A DNA stretch of 64,000 nucleotides, from the NCBI GenBank assembly GCA_934454655.1, contig CAKSFK010000002.1, forward strand, positions 1 through 64,000, written 5' to 3'. Positions 15,998 to 24,938 of this stretch are shown here, piece by piece (within the stretch, counting starts at the first letter, position 1; every line of letters starts with the position of its first letter). A program made the position numbers and the translations under genes. Source of the DNA: an uncultured Eubacteriales bacterium. GTDB taxonomy: Bacteria > Bacillota > Clostridia > Oscillospirales > Acutalibacteraceae. Below the pieces are notes generated by a model that did not search any database, was not told the origin of the DNA, and was given only the letters and a program-made list of their open reading frames with translations.

Positions 15998-16985
15998 AAG
16001 CTCCTGCGATGAAACCGCGGCTGCCGTTACGGAAGAACGCAAAATAATTTCAAGCGTTGTTTCAACTCAGATAGCCGAACACCGCATTTACGGCGGAGTA
16101 GTGCCGGAAATTGCGTCACGCCGCCACACCGAAGCCATATCGGCGGTATGCAGCAGGGCACTCAGCGACGCGGGACTTACATACCGCGATGTTGACGCGG
16201 TTGCGGTGACATTTGCGCCGGGGCTTATAGGGGCGCTCCTTGTGGGTGTGAACTACGCAAAGGGGCTTTCGCTGTCGCTTAATAAACCGCTGATACCTGT
16301 GCACCACCTGCGTTCGCACATTGCGGCAAATTATATTGACAGCCCGGAACTAAAGCCGCCGTTTCTCTGCCTTTTGGTATCGGGCGGGAACACCGTGCTT
16401 GCAGAGGTCACGGATTACACAAAATTTAAAATACTCGGCGGAACCAAGGATGACGCCGCGGGCGAGTGCTTTGATAAGGCGGCGCGCTGTATGGGGCTTG
16501 AATATCCCGGAGGCGTTACGCTTGATAAAACGGCAACCGTTGCCGACGCCGTTAAATACCCTCTTCCCCACCCAAGAGTGAGTACAGGAGAATTTGATTT
16601 CAGCTTTTCGGGGCTTAAGACCGCCGTTATGAATCTTGTTAACAATTCGGCGCAAAAGGGCGAGGAAATTGATGTTCCCGTTGTTTGTGCAACGGTGCGT
16701 AAATGCGTTTGTGATATTCTTATTGAAAAAACAATGCTTGCCGCCGAAAAATTCGGTTACAAAACGGTGTGCATAGCGGGCGGGGTTTCCGCCAACAGCG
16801 AGCTGCGCGGCAGAATGGCAGACGAGTGTAAACGCCGCGGCATCGCGCTTCATTATCCCAAGCTTTGCTACTGCGGAGATAATGCGGCAATGGTGGGCGT
16901 GCAGGCGTTTTATGAATATCTGAGCGGCAACACGGGCGATATGTCGCTTAACGCCGCGGCAACTCTGCCTATTGATTACAGATGA
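15978..16985 (+). CDS. tsaD: tRNA N6-threonylcarbamoyladenosine transferase
   Basis: Transfers the threonylcarbamoyl group to A37 of ANN-decoding tRNAs, working with TsaB and TsaE. Starts MKILAIESSCDETAAAVTEE; metal-binding His 110 and His 114 are in HHLRSH, the second signature is GGVSANSELR, and the nucleotide-binding FSGLKTAV segment is present. 335 residues, usual length. Overlaps the upstream phosphatase/RimI fusion gene and the downstream frame, so the whole 12.6-17.9 kb block reads as one operon. tsaB and tsaE are not in this window. Confidence 0.97.
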   Translation: MKILAIESSCDETAAAVTEERKIISSVVSTQIAEHRIYGGVVPEIASRRHTEAISAVCSRALSDAGLTYRDVDAVAVTFAPGLIGALLVGVNYAKGLSLSLNKPLIPVHHLRSHIAANYIDSPELKPPFLCLLVSGGNTVLAEVTDYTKFKILGGTKDDAAGECFDKAARCMGLEYPGGVTLDKTATVADAVKYPLPHPRVSTGEFDFSFSGLKTAVMNLVNNSAQKGEEIDVPVVCATVRKCVCDILIEKTMLAAEKFGYKTVCIAGGVSANSELRGRMADECKRRGIALHYPKLCYCGDNAAMVGVQAFYEYLSGNTGDMSLNAAATLPIDYR

Positions 16986-16998
16986 AAGGAATGTGCTT

Positions 16999-17895
16999 AT
17001 GGCGGAAAACATTTTGCTTATAGTAAACCCCTGCTCGGGAAGGGCAAGAATGAGAACCGAGCTTTTAAAGGTTGTTGAAATTCTTTCAAGGGACGACAGC
17101 GCGGTTACGGTATACCCCACAAAAAGCCGCGGCGACGCTACAAGATACGTTATTGAAAAAGCCGACGACAGGTATGACAGAATTGTGGTATGCGGCGGCG
17201 ACGGTACTCTTAACGAGGTTATAACCGGACTTATGGTTTCCGGCAAAAAGTACACTCTCGGGTACATTCCGTCGGGTACGCTTAACGAATGGTCGGGCGG
17301 ACTGCACATTTCAAGAAGTATACCGAAGGCCGCCGAAGATATAACAACGGGCAAAAACATACTGCTTGACATCGGAAAATTTTCGGACAGATATTTTTCC
17401 TACACCGCGTCGTTCGGCGCGTTTACCGACGCCTCCTATTCCGCTCCGCAGGATATTAAAAACGTTCTGGGGCAAACGGCGTACTTTTTTGAGGGAATAA
17501 AAAGCCTTGGAAACATCAGGCCCATTCACCTTAAATTCACAACCGACGAGCATGAAATTGAGGGCGATTTTCTTTTCGGCGCGGTATCGAATTCAATGTC
17601 GGTCGGCGGTATAGTTAAATTTGACGAGTCCGTGATAAAGCTTAACGACGGCAAGTTTGAGGTGCTGCTCATTCGCAATCCGGACAACATTTTAAAGCTG
17701 CAGCCCGTTATTGACGGAATTTTAAAGCGCGACCTTAACCGCCCCGGAATTGAGTTCTTCACCGCAGACAAGGTTACCGTAACGGGCGGGAAAGATATTT
17801 CCTGGACGCTTGACGGCGAACAGGCAGACGGTGCCGAAACGGTAACAATTGAAAACATACACAATGCGATCGAGCTTACCGTTCCGCAACAATAA
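16999..17895 (+). CDS. Diacylglycerol/lipid kinase family protein (DagK/YegS type)
   Basis: 298 residues. The N-terminal catalytic domain has LLIVNPCSGRA and the ATP-binding GGDGTLNEVITGL (about residues 65-77); the C-terminal domain is the usual beta-sandwich. Likely phosphorylates diacylglycerol or a related lipid at the membrane, recycling lipid from cell-wall polymer synthesis; exact substrate unknown. I chose ATG 16999, preceded by AAAGGA, over an in-frame ATG at 16972 inside tsaD. It precedes mreB by 17 bases. Confidence 0.88.
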   Translation: MAENILLIVNPCSGRARMRTELLKVVEILSRDDSAVTVYPTKSRGDATRYVIEKADDRYDRIVVCGGDGTLNEVITGLMVSGKKYTLGYIPSGTLNEWSGGLHISRSIPKAAEDITTGKNILLDIGKFSDRYFSYTASFGAFTDASYSAPQDIKNVLGQTAYFFEGIKSLGNIRPIHLKFTTDEHEIEGDFLFGAVSNSMSVGGIVKFDESVIKLNDGKFEVLLIRNPDNILKLQPVIDGILKRDLNRPGIEFFTADKVTVTGGKDISWTLDGEQADGAETVTIENIHNAIELTVPQQ

Positions 17896-17912
17896 ACCAA
17901 GGGAGATTTTAA

Positions 17913-18932
17913 ATGTTTACAAGAGATATAGGCGTAGACCTGGGTACGGCAAATACTCTGGTATGCGTTAAGGGCAAAGGTATAATAATGCGGGAGCCTT
18001 CTGTTGTGGCTTACGACATACGTAACGACGCGGTTCGCGCCGTCGGAACAGAGGCAAAGGAAATGATCGGCAGAACGCCCGGCTCGATTGTTGCCGTAAG
18101 ACCGCTTAAAGACGGTGTTATTGCCGATTTTGACGTTACAGCCGCAATGCTTAAAAGATTTATAAGGCAGGCTCTTAAAGGTTCGTTCTTTTCAAGGGTC
18201 AGAATGGTTGTCTGCATTCCCGCCGGCGTTACCGAGGTTGAAAGCAGAGCCGTATATGACGCCGCAAAACAGGCGGGCGCTTCGGACGTGGACCTTGTTG
18301 AAGAGCCTATGGCGGCGGCGGTGGGCGCGGGTCTGCCCGTGTGGGACGCCGCAGGCAGTATGGTGGTTGACGTGGGCGGCGGCACAAGCGAGGTTGCGGT
18401 AATTTCACTCGGGGATATTGTAACGGCGCAGTCTATCCGTGTTGCGGGCGACGATCTTGACGAGGCAATAATAAACTACGTACGCAAAAAGCATAACCTT
18501 CTTATAGGCGAACGCACCGCAGAGCAGATAAAGATAGAGATAGGCTCGGCAAAGCCGTACGACAACGAAACATCAATTGAAATAAAGGGAAGAAACCAGG
18601 TTGACGGTCTGCCCAAAAACGTTTTCATAACCTCGGAGGAGGTACGCAACGCAATGACAGACCCCATTTCCCAGATTATTGACACCATAAGGCTTACGCT
18701 TGAAAAAACTCCGCCTGAGCTTTCCGCCGATATTATTGACCGCGGAATTACGCTCACCGGCGGCGGCGCACTGCTGCGCGGCTTTGCGGAGCTTATTGCC
18801 GAGGAAACCGGAATGCCGGTTACGGTTGCCGCAAACCCGCTTGACTGCGTGGTTTTGGGTACTGCAAAGCGGCTTGAGGCAGACAGCGGCTTTGATAACT
18901 ATGTTTTCAGGCGCGGAAAAAGATTCAGATAG
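17913..18932 (+). CDS. mreB: Rod shape-determining actin homologue MreB/Mbl
   Basis: Membrane-associated ATP-dependent filament protein that orients lateral wall synthesis. 339 residues; the phosphate-1 motif IGVDLGTANTLVCVKGKG opens the protein, phosphate-2 VVDVGGGTSEVAVIS is at about 150-164, and the adenosine motif GGGALLRGF is at about 286. Start ATG 17913 follows GGGAG. First gene of mreB-mreC-mreD-PBP2, the elongasome core, so the organism is probably rod-shaped. Confidence 0.95.
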   Translation: MFTRDIGVDLGTANTLVCVKGKGIIMREPSVVAYDIRNDAVRAVGTEAKEMIGRTPGSIVAVRPLKDGVIADFDVTAAMLKRFIRQALKGSFFSRVRMVVCIPAGVTEVESRAVYDAAKQAGASDVDLVEEPMAAAVGAGLPVWDAAGSMVVDVGGGTSEVAVISLGDIVTAQSIRVAGDDLDEAIINYVRKKHNLLIGERTAEQIKIEIGSAKPYDNETSIEIKGRNQVDGLPKNVFITSEEVRNAMTDPISQIIDTIRLTLEKTPPELSADIIDRGITLTGGGALLRGFAELIAEETGMPVTVAANPLDCVVLGTAKRLEADSGFDNYVFRRGKRFR

Positions 18933-18950
18933 TATTATTGGAGGATAAAA

Positions 18951-19808
18951 ATGCGGTTTTTCTTTAGAAGCCGACAATTTAAGGTGACCGCCGCTGTTGC
19001 CGTGATTTTAATTGTTATTGCCGCCGTCACGGCGGCAATAGGCGGCAGGATGTCACCGCAGGCAAATATAATAGGAACGTTCACGGCACCGTTCCGTATG
19101 GCTGCAACCAAAATTTCAAACGGTATTTCGGATTTTGTGAAAACATACACCGACGGCGAAAAGCTTGCAATCAGGAACGCCGAGCTTGAAAACGAAGCGG
19201 CAGAACTGAGGAAAAAGATTGCCGATTATGAAAAGGCAATAAGCGAGAATGAGTTTTATAAAGATTACCTCGGCATAAAAGAAAAAAATCCCGATTTTAA
19301 ATTTGCCGCCGCAACGCTTATCTCGCGCGACAAAGAAGACCCCTACAAAAGCTTTGTTATAAACAAGGGAACGCTGAACGGCGTACGCGCGTACGACCCC
19401 GTTATTACCGAAGCCGGGCTTGTAGGCTACATAGGCGAGGCGGGGCTTACAACCTCTAAGGTTACAACCATTCTTTCCCCCGAACTCACCGCGGGAGCAC
19501 TCGATAACCGCACGAGCGACTCAGGCGTGCTTTCAGGCTCTGCCGAGCTTGCGGAAAACGGACTCACCAAATTTTACAACCTCTCCCGCAGCTGCAATAT
19601 TGCCGTGGGTGATTATGTGGTAACGTCCGGCGAGGGAATTTTTCCCTCGGGATTGCTTATCGGCACAATACAGTCGGTCGGGAGCGATAAATACAACACC
19701 TCGATTTACGCGGATATAAAACCCTTTGCACCGATTGACGAGCTTAAGAGCGTAATGGTAATAACCGAATTTGAGGGGCAGGGCGGACTTAAGCCCGAAG
19801 ATAAATAG
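18951..19808 (+). CDS. mreC: Rod shape-determining protein MreC
   Basis: Bitopic membrane protein that links MreB to the periplasmic-side synthesis enzymes. 285 residues: one N-terminal membrane helix (about 10-30, VTAAVAVILIVIAAVTAAIG), a coiled coil (about 62-98, rich in E, K and A), and the beta-sandwich domain with INKGTLNGVRAYDPVITEAG and the GDYVVTSGEG block. ATG follows GGAGGAT, 18 bases after mreB. Confidence 0.95.
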   Translation: MRFFFRSRQFKVTAAVAVILIVIAAVTAAIGGRMSPQANIIGTFTAPFRMAATKISNGISDFVKTYTDGEKLAIRNAELENEAAELRKKIADYEKAISENEFYKDYLGIKEKNPDFKFAAATLISRDKEDPYKSFVINKGTLNGVRAYDPVITEAGLVGYIGEAGLTTSKVTTILSPELTAGALDNRTSDSGVLSGSAELAENGLTKFYNLSRSCNIAVGDYVVTSGEGIFPSGLLIGTIQSVGSDKYNTSIYADIKPFAPIDELKSVMVITEFEGQGGLKPEDK

Positions 19809-19827
19809 AATTTAAAGGAGCGGTAGT

Positions 19828-20334
19828 GTGACTGAGAAAAAGCCAAATATAAAATCGGCAGTTTTAAGCTTTGTTATGTTTAGCGCCGCATTTCTTTTAC
19901 ACTATACAGATGTTATAAACATAAGCATAAAATCCGCGGTTCCCATTCTTATTATCCCGCTGCTTACGGCCTTTTCAATGTTTAAAAGCACAGGTGTGTC
20001 TGCGGCGGCGGGACTTGCCGTCGGGATATGTATGGACGGATGTGCCGAAGGCTCTTCCTGTTTTAACTCGGTGGTTTTAATGCTGTTCGCAATTTTTATT
20101 TCAGCACTGTCGGACAACCTGTTCAATAAAAACATTCGCTCGGCACTGCTGCTTTCACTGCTGTTCAGCTTTTTGTATTTCATTTTAAGGTGGACGTTTT
20201 TCTACGCATTTTCTTACAACGCGGGTCAGAATTTAACGTATCTGTTACAGCGTGCGCTTCCCAGCGCGCTTTATACCGCGGTTTTCATAATACCGTTTTA
20301 CTTTGTTTTCAAAGGTCTTAATTCAGAACAATAA
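19828..20334 (+). CDS. mreD: Rod shape-determining protein MreD
   Basis: 168 residues with about five hydrophobic helices and little else, as expected for MreD. GTG start at 19828, preceded by AAAGGAG. Identification rests on size, hydrophobicity and position between mreC and PBP2. Its frame includes the charged turn near SALSDNLFNKN and a C-terminal hydrophobic helix. Confidence 0.88.
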   Translation: MTEKKPNIKSAVLSFVMFSAAFLLHYTDVINISIKSAVPILIIPLLTAFSMFKSTGVSAAAGLAVGICMDGCAEGSSCFNSVVLMLFAIFISALSDNLFNKNIRSALLLSLLFSFLYFILRWTFFYAFSYNAGQNLTYLLQRALPSALYTAVFIIPFYFVFKGLNSEQ

Positions 20335-20346
20335 GGAGAATTACAC

Positions 20347-22320
20347 TTGCCGTTTCAGAAAAAAAGGCAGATACCTCTAACGGTGCTTTCGTGCCTGCTG
20401 GTTCTTGCCATACTGTTTTACACCGTTCGCATTTATTCACTCCAGGTCGTATATGCGGATAAATATGTTGATAAGAACGACGGTGCCACATCCGTGCGAA
20501 CCGCCGTTTTAAAGGCGCCCCGCGGCGAAATTCTCGATTATTACGGCAGGCAGATCGCCATTAACCGCGATGGCTATAACGTTGTTTTCAACAAGGCATA
20601 CGTTAAGGATGATCTTAACGACATAATTTTAACGCTGATCTCGCTTTTTGTTGAAAAGGGAGTTGAATATAAGGACGAACTGCCTATGGAAGCAACAGCG
20701 CCCTACGGCTTTAAAGCGGGAGAGTCAACCGATAAGCTTATATCAAAGCTGGGGCTTGCGCGTTACGCCACGGCTCAGAACTGCTTTGACGCCATGGTGA
20801 AAAAGTACAAGCTTGAGAACTTTACCGCCGATGAACAGCGCAAAATTATGGGTGTTCGTTACGGTATGGATATTTCGGATTTTTCAATTTCATACCCATA
20901 TACATTTGCGGAGGACATTCCCACAGAGCTTATGCGTAAGATTTCGGAATCGGGATTTATGCTTTCGGGCGTTTCGGTTAACGTTGTCCCCTTTCGTCAG
21001 TATACGGATACCTCGCTTGCAGTTAACCTTATAGGCTCCGTCGGACCTATTTTTGCCGAGGAATGGGACGAATACAAAAAGAAAGGGTATTCGTATAACG
21101 ATAAAATAGGCAAAAGCGGAATTGAAAAATGGGGAGAAAAATATCTGCGCGGAACGGACGGCGAGATCACCTACCGTTTAGACAGCCGCGGAAATATTAT
21201 TTCAAGCGAGGTTACAAAAGAGCCGGTGTCTGGCAAAACAATTATGCTCACGCTTGATAAAAAGCTTCAGAGAACGGCTCAGGACTCACTTGAAGCCACA
21301 ATTAACGACCTGCGCTCAAACGGCGGAACGGCAGTTGCGGGCGCGGCGGTCGCAGTTCAGGTCAACAGCGGAAAGGTCATCTGTGCCGCAAATTACCCCA
21401 CATACGACTCCGCAACACTCGGCAAGGAATACGACAAGCTTTCCGCCGACCCGCGCAAGCCGCTTACCGACCGCGCCTTTCAGGGCGTTTACCCGATAGG
21501 CTCAACAATTAAGCCCGCGGTCGCCGTTGCGGCAATGGAAAACGGACTTTACAAAACGGGTGAAACAATATTCTGCAGTCACACCTACAAGCTGTTTTCA
21601 GACTTCCAACCGAGCTGTATGGGTTATCACAAAGCAATAAACCTCAACACCGCGCTGGAAAAGAGCTGCAACTACTTCTTTTTTGAACTTGGAAGAAGGC
21701 TGGGTGCTCAAAAACTGACCGACTACTACAAGCAGTTCGGTCTTGGCGTAAAGACAGGTGTGGAGGTTGACGACAGCAAGGGCATCTTCAAGCAGGCCAA
21801 CTCAAACGGCGGCGGCGATACGCTGCAATATGCAATAGGTCAGCTTAACGCGTTCACTCCCCTGCAGCTGGCAAATTATATTGCAACGCTCGCAAACGGC
21901 GGCACCCATTACAGGGCAAGCCTTATAAGCAAGATAGTTTCGTACGACCTTTCCTCGGTATATGACGACAGCGCCCCGCAGGCAGTCAACAAGGTTTCAA
22001 TATCGGAAAACACCTTAAAAGCCGTAAAGGAAGGTATGCTCTCCGTTACCGAGGACGGAACGGGACGCAACACCTTCGGCACATACAGCATAAAGCTCGG
22101 CGGTAAAACAGGTACCGCGCAGGTTCAGGGAAAAGCCGACCACAGCCTTTTTGTTGTTTTTGCACCGTATGAAAACCCGCAGATCGCGGTTTCGGTCGTG
22201 CTGGAAAACGGCGCTTCCGGCATCGGTGCCGGCAGGGTCGTTAAGGATATTCTGAACGCATACTTTTTCTCGGATTACAACAACACACCCGATACCGTAC
22301 CGTTTACGGTGCTGAGCTGA
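20347..22320 (+). CDS. mrdA: Penicillin-binding protein 2 (elongation-specific transpeptidase)
   Basis: Class B PBP that cross-links peptidoglycan with RodA during elongation. 657 residues; TTG start at 20347 with AAGGAG upstream. One N-terminal membrane helix (about 10-30), a dimerisation domain with RGEILDYYGRQIA, and a transpeptidase domain with catalytic Ser 386 in STIK, SCN at 440-442 and KTGTAQ near 583. 12 bases after mreD. It ends just before the smpB promoter. Confidence 0.95.
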   Translation: MPFQKKRQIPLTVLSCLLVLAILFYTVRIYSLQVVYADKYVDKNDGATSVRTAVLKAPRGEILDYYGRQIAINRDGYNVVFNKAYVKDDLNDIILTLISLFVEKGVEYKDELPMEATAPYGFKAGESTDKLISKLGLARYATAQNCFDAMVKKYKLENFTADEQRKIMGVRYGMDISDFSISYPYTFAEDIPTELMRKISESGFMLSGVSVNVVPFRQYTDTSLAVNLIGSVGPIFAEEWDEYKKKGYSYNDKIGKSGIEKWGEKYLRGTDGEITYRLDSRGNIISSEVTKEPVSGKTIMLTLDKKLQRTAQDSLEATINDLRSNGGTAVAGAAVAVQVNSGKVICAANYPTYDSATLGKEYDKLSADPRKPLTDRAFQGVYPIGSTIKPAVAVAAMENGLYKTGETIFCSHTYKLFSDFQPSCMGYHKAINLNTALEKSCNYFFFELGRRLGAQKLTDYYKQFGLGVKTGVEVDDSKGIFKQANSNGGGDTLQYAIGQLNAFTPLQLANYIATLANGGTHYRASLISKIVSYDLSSVYDDSAPQAVNKVSISENTLKAVKEGMLSVTEDGTGRNTFGTYSIKLGGKTGTAQVQGKADHSLFVVFAPYENPQIAVSVVLENGASGIGAGRVVKDILNAYFFSDYNNTPDTVPFTVLS

Positions 22321-22338
22321 AAAATCGACATTATTTTC

Positions 22339-22367
22339 TTGAAAACAAGCGGCAAATGTGGTATATT
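22339..22367 (+). promoter_or_regulatory. Promoter of smpB
   Basis: TTGAAA (22339-22344), 17-base spacer, TATATT (22362-22367). It rules out the upstream GTG at 22358 as a start because that codon lies in the promoter. Confidence 0.75.
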
Positions 22368-22393
22368 TATATTCGTACACCGAAAGAAAGAGG

Positions 22394-22861
22394 GTGCCGC
22401 GTACGGAGAACACAAAAACAATCACAACCAACAAAAAGGCGTTTCACGAATATTTTGTGCTTGAAAGCTTTGAATGCGGCATTGAGCTTTCGGGAACGGA
22501 GATAAAATCGATAAGGCAGGGCGGTGCGAACCTAAAGGACGCCTGGTGCAGTGTGGACGGCGGCGAAATGATAATAAAGCAGCTGCACATAAGCCCCTAT
22601 GAGCATGGGAATATTTTTAATAAAAACCCCATTCGCAACAGGCGGCTTTTGCTTCACAAGCGTGAAATAATGCGCCTTTTGGGAGCAGTCAAGCAGGAAG
22701 GGCTGGCACTCGTTCCCCTTTCGCTTTATTTCAAGGGGTCGCTGGTTAAAGTTCAGCTGGGGCTTTGCAAAGGCAAAAAGCTGCACGACAAGCGTGAAAC
22801 CGCCGCAAGACGTGATGCCGCAAGGGTAATTGACAGGGCAATGAAGGAACAAAACAGATAA
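22394..22861 (+). CDS. smpB: SsrA-binding protein
   Basis: Binds tmRNA and mimics the missing anticodon arm during ribosome rescue. Core blocks TNKKAFHEYFVLESFECGIE, GTEIKSIRQG and ISPYEHGN are intact, ending in the basic tail KLHDKRETAARRDAAR. I chose GTG 22394 (155 residues, usual length), downstream of a promoter whose -10 box covers the other possible start. The ribosome site (GAAAGAAAGAGG) is close to the start, so the exact first codon is not certain. The tmRNA gene begins 10 bases later, so both partners sit together. Confidence 0.93.
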   Translation: MPRTENTKTITTNKKAFHEYFVLESFECGIELSGTEIKSIRQGGANLKDAWCSVDGGEMIIKQLHISPYEHGNIFNKNPIRNRRLLLHKREIMRLLGAVKQEGLALVPLSLYFKGSLVKVQLGLCKGKKLHDKRETAARRDAARVIDRAMKEQNR

Positions 22862-22870
22862 ATATTTCAC

Positions 22871-23217
22871 GGGGGTGTAAAGGTTTCGACAGGGATCTTG
22901 AAATACCGGAAGCGAGCAGCGGTGCGGAACCGCTATAAAATCCGTAAAAAAATTAATTAACAACAATAACGTTGCTTTAGCAGCCTAATTCAGGCTGCTC
23001 ATCCGACCCGAGAACACCGCGGCTCGGCAAGGGTGTCATTTTAGCGGTGAACGTGAACACGGGAGTGCTCCTGCCCGCGTCACGGCTATTGGAGCTACCG
23101 AGTGCCGAAGTTTGACGTTTGACGTCCGCACAAGGGAATTTAAATAAACGTCTGCGCTCGGAGATGTCGGTACGGATTGATTTCTGGACAGGAGTTCGAC
23201 TCTCCTCACCTCCACCA
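22871..23217 (+). ncRNA. ssrA: Transfer-messenger RNA (tmRNA)
   Basis: 347 bases including CCA. The tRNA-like ends pair (GGGGGTG with CACCTCC), the 5' part has AAGGTTTCGACAGGG and the 3' part GAGTTCGACTCTC, both diagnostic. The tag reading frame ends AAC AAC AAT AAC GTT GCT TTA GCA GCC TAA (22959-22988), giving a tag ending NNNNVALAA; the first tRNA-borne Ala precedes it. The resume codon (AAC at 22959) is inferred by spacing from the upstream A-rich stretch. No separate promoter is obvious; it may be read from smpB. Confidence 0.96.
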
Positions 23218-23293
23218 ATTTAATCGCCGGTCGAACCGGTAAAGCAGAGCTCATCATTCTGCCATACGGTTTTATGCCGGCGAGTCGTCTTAC

Positions 23294-23325
23294 AAGTCCG
23301 CTTTAACAGCGGACTTCTTCTTTTT
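23294..23325 (+). terminator. Terminator of ssrA
   Basis: AAGTCCGCT (23294-23302) and AGCGGACTT (23308-23316), 5-base loop, then CTTCTTTTT. Confidence 0.85.
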
Positions 23326-23354
23326 AGGCAGCAGGGGCTCGTCCGTTATCTGAC

Positions 23355-23848
23355 CTAAGAATCAACGTCGCAAACAGCGCACTTGATTTTTAGGTCAGCT
23401 GTGCTTTTAACTTCTTGTCCGAAAATCGGGCAAACATATTTATAAGGCTTTTCGCGCTCCGAGCTTGCTTTTTTCTGCGGAGTAACACGGGCAAATCTGA
23501 TACTCATATCAAAGCCGCTGTTATTCAGCTTTTTGATAAAAGCTTCCGTAGGACTTGTGATTGAATAGCCGATTGCGCGGTCGTATTCAATATTAGGCAA
23601 TACAAGTGCACCATTTCGTGACAAAGAGTAGCTGCGGTATTTGCCATAGGTCTGTTGATAAATTCAGCACCGAGGTTAATCTCATACATTGCAGAGTCCT
23701 TAGATTTCCATATCTGTTTTGTTGTGCAATGGCCGTATGCCTTAGGCGAGCTTTGTACTGTAATAAACGGTCTCGGAAGTTTACCCTCAAGGTAAATGCC
23801 GTTGAGTTTATCGAAAAGAACCTCAAGAGCCGTAATGGTCTCGCTCAT
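23355..23848 (-). pseudogene. SprT-like zinc metalloprotease domain protein, internally deleted and frameshifted
   Basis: SprT-like genes of this sort are frequent on Firmicutes mobile elements. The first frame (from 23848) reads MSETITALEVLFDKLNGIYL, then through MANTAATLCHEMVHLYCL, which includes HExxH zinc ligands. It then shifts: the continuation is in another frame as NIEYDRAIGYSITSPTEAF and ends with the zinc-ribbon-like tail YVCPIFGQEVKS with KIKCAVC. Between the two, the residues that normally carry the third zinc ligand are missing, so an internal deletion caused the shift. The tail has one Cys replaced (CPIF where CPxC is usual). Not expected to be functional. Confidence 0.75.
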
Positions 23849-23867
23849 TTTTATAGTCTTGTCCTGT

Positions 23868-24268
23868 TCAACCTCTTTCCACCGGCGGCGCGGCGTTATA
23901 TTTCCGGTGCATAAAAACATCCATATCAAAATTATATTTTCGTGCCTCGATCCACGGTGGGTTTAATATGCACAACAAGTTCATTTGTACCCTTTTTTAT
24001 TCCCTCGGCTTTAAACTCATAAGTAATAAACATATTATCCGCAGAGCCGATAATATTACCGTTTAAGTATACATCCGCAAACGTATCTATGCCGTCAAAT
24101 ATCAGGATATGCTCTGTCAGAGTCCGTTCCCGCATAATCAAAATTTACACAGTACCACAGGTGGCGGTTTTCAAGCTTTTAAATATCAAATGTGTTTTTA
24201 CCGTAGAACGGGTCTTTTATTAAGCCCGCTTTTTTGCATATCCAATTCATAGTTTCCCGGAACCTATG
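23868..24268 (-). pseudogene. Remnant of a GH2 beta-mannosidase-type glycosidase
   Basis: Several minus-strand frames together spell the N-terminal sugar-binding part of a GH2 enzyme: VPGNYELDMQKSG, then GLIKDPFYGKNTFDI, an in-frame stop, KLENRHLWYCVNFDYAGTDS, a shift, HILIFDGIDTFADVYLNGN and NELVVHIKP, a shift, then IEARKYNFDMDVF. At least three frameshifts or stops. Only about 130 of the ~800 residues remain and the catalytic barrel is absent. It abuts the SprT remnant. Beta-mannosidase is the best match by eye; another GH2 subfamily is possible. Confidence 0.75.
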
Positions 24269-24517
24269 CCGGGTATTGAGTCTATTCCGTGAGATTTAAG
24301 CGCATCCTTGTTACATATTTTCTCCGCAAAGTCCCTGCAAACTCTGTTTTCGGAAACATACAACCTCCGGCTTTCTTTTAAAAGCCGTTCCGATTTATAC
24401 ATTTACATCCACCCGCTCTGTAAATTATTTATAACACCGCAAATTGCGGACTTCGTCCATAATATACACTGATCCGTTTTTAATTTCAACCCCTATTTTT
24501 GCTTGCAGAGCATAAAA
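24269..24517. other. Non-coding or decayed stretch behind ssrA
   Basis: No convincing gene. A 51-codon minus-strand frame (24247-24402, MYKSERLLKESRRLYVSENR...) overlaps the GH2 remnant and has only a weak ribosome site. The remainder is AT-rich and probably gene debris. Confidence 0.4.
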
Positions 24518-24550
24518 TTACTCCGCCGCACAAAATGTGCGGCGGAGTAA
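24518..24550. terminator. Terminator of the small membrane protein gene
   Basis: 14-base perfect arms TTACTCCGCCGCAC (24518-24531) and GTGCGGCGGAGTAA (24537-24550), 5-base loop, with A/T-rich flanks on both sides. Confidence 0.85.
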
Positions 24551-24576
24551 AATCTGTACTGCTCGTGAGCTTTATT

Positions 24577-24918
24577 TTAAAGTCTTTTTATTATCTCGTT
24601 ATTCTGCGAAACAATGTGTCCCACGGCATATATTAAAAACAGTGTTATAATTGAAAGAATTATTCCCACAATAACCAGCGCCACCGAAACAACGGCAAAT
24701 ATTTTGTCCAGCATAAAAAGCACAACGGCGCCGGCAACAAATATCAGCAAAATTGCTACTGACACTATAAACGATATTGCTTTTATAATTTTATCAATAT
24801 GCCTAAACACCCCGTTGCCGTAGTTCTGAGTAACCGCCTTAATACTGCTCTTTGTGTGCGGAACGGTTGAGGAGCTGATGTCCTCATAGCCCTCGTCGGT
24901 CAAGAAATTATCATCCAA
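24577..24918 (-). CDS. Small two-helix membrane protein, unrecognised
   Basis: 113 residues. Acidic and serine-rich N-terminus (MDDNFLTDEGYEDISSS), then two long hydrophobic helices (about 47-70 and 73-100) separated by one turn, and a short C-terminal helix. TTG start at 24918 with GGGAGAG 7 bases upstream. It lies 20 bases downstream of ileS on the same strand and ends at a strong terminator, so it is probably cotranscribed with ileS. I do not recognise a family. Confidence 0.65.
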   Translation of the reverse strand: MDDNFLTDEGYEDISSSTVPHTKSSIKAVTQNYGNGVFRHIDKIIKAISFIVSVAILLIFVAGAVVLFMLDKIFAVVSVALVIVGIILSIITLFLIYAVGHIVSQNNEIIKRL

Positions 24919-24938
24919 TTAAGAACTCTCCCTTCGGT

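Noticed and set aside
22830..22870. Separate promoter for ssrA inside the end of smpB
   Set aside because: TTGACA at 22830 is present but no acceptable -10 box lies 16-18 bases after it; read-through from smpB is the simpler view.
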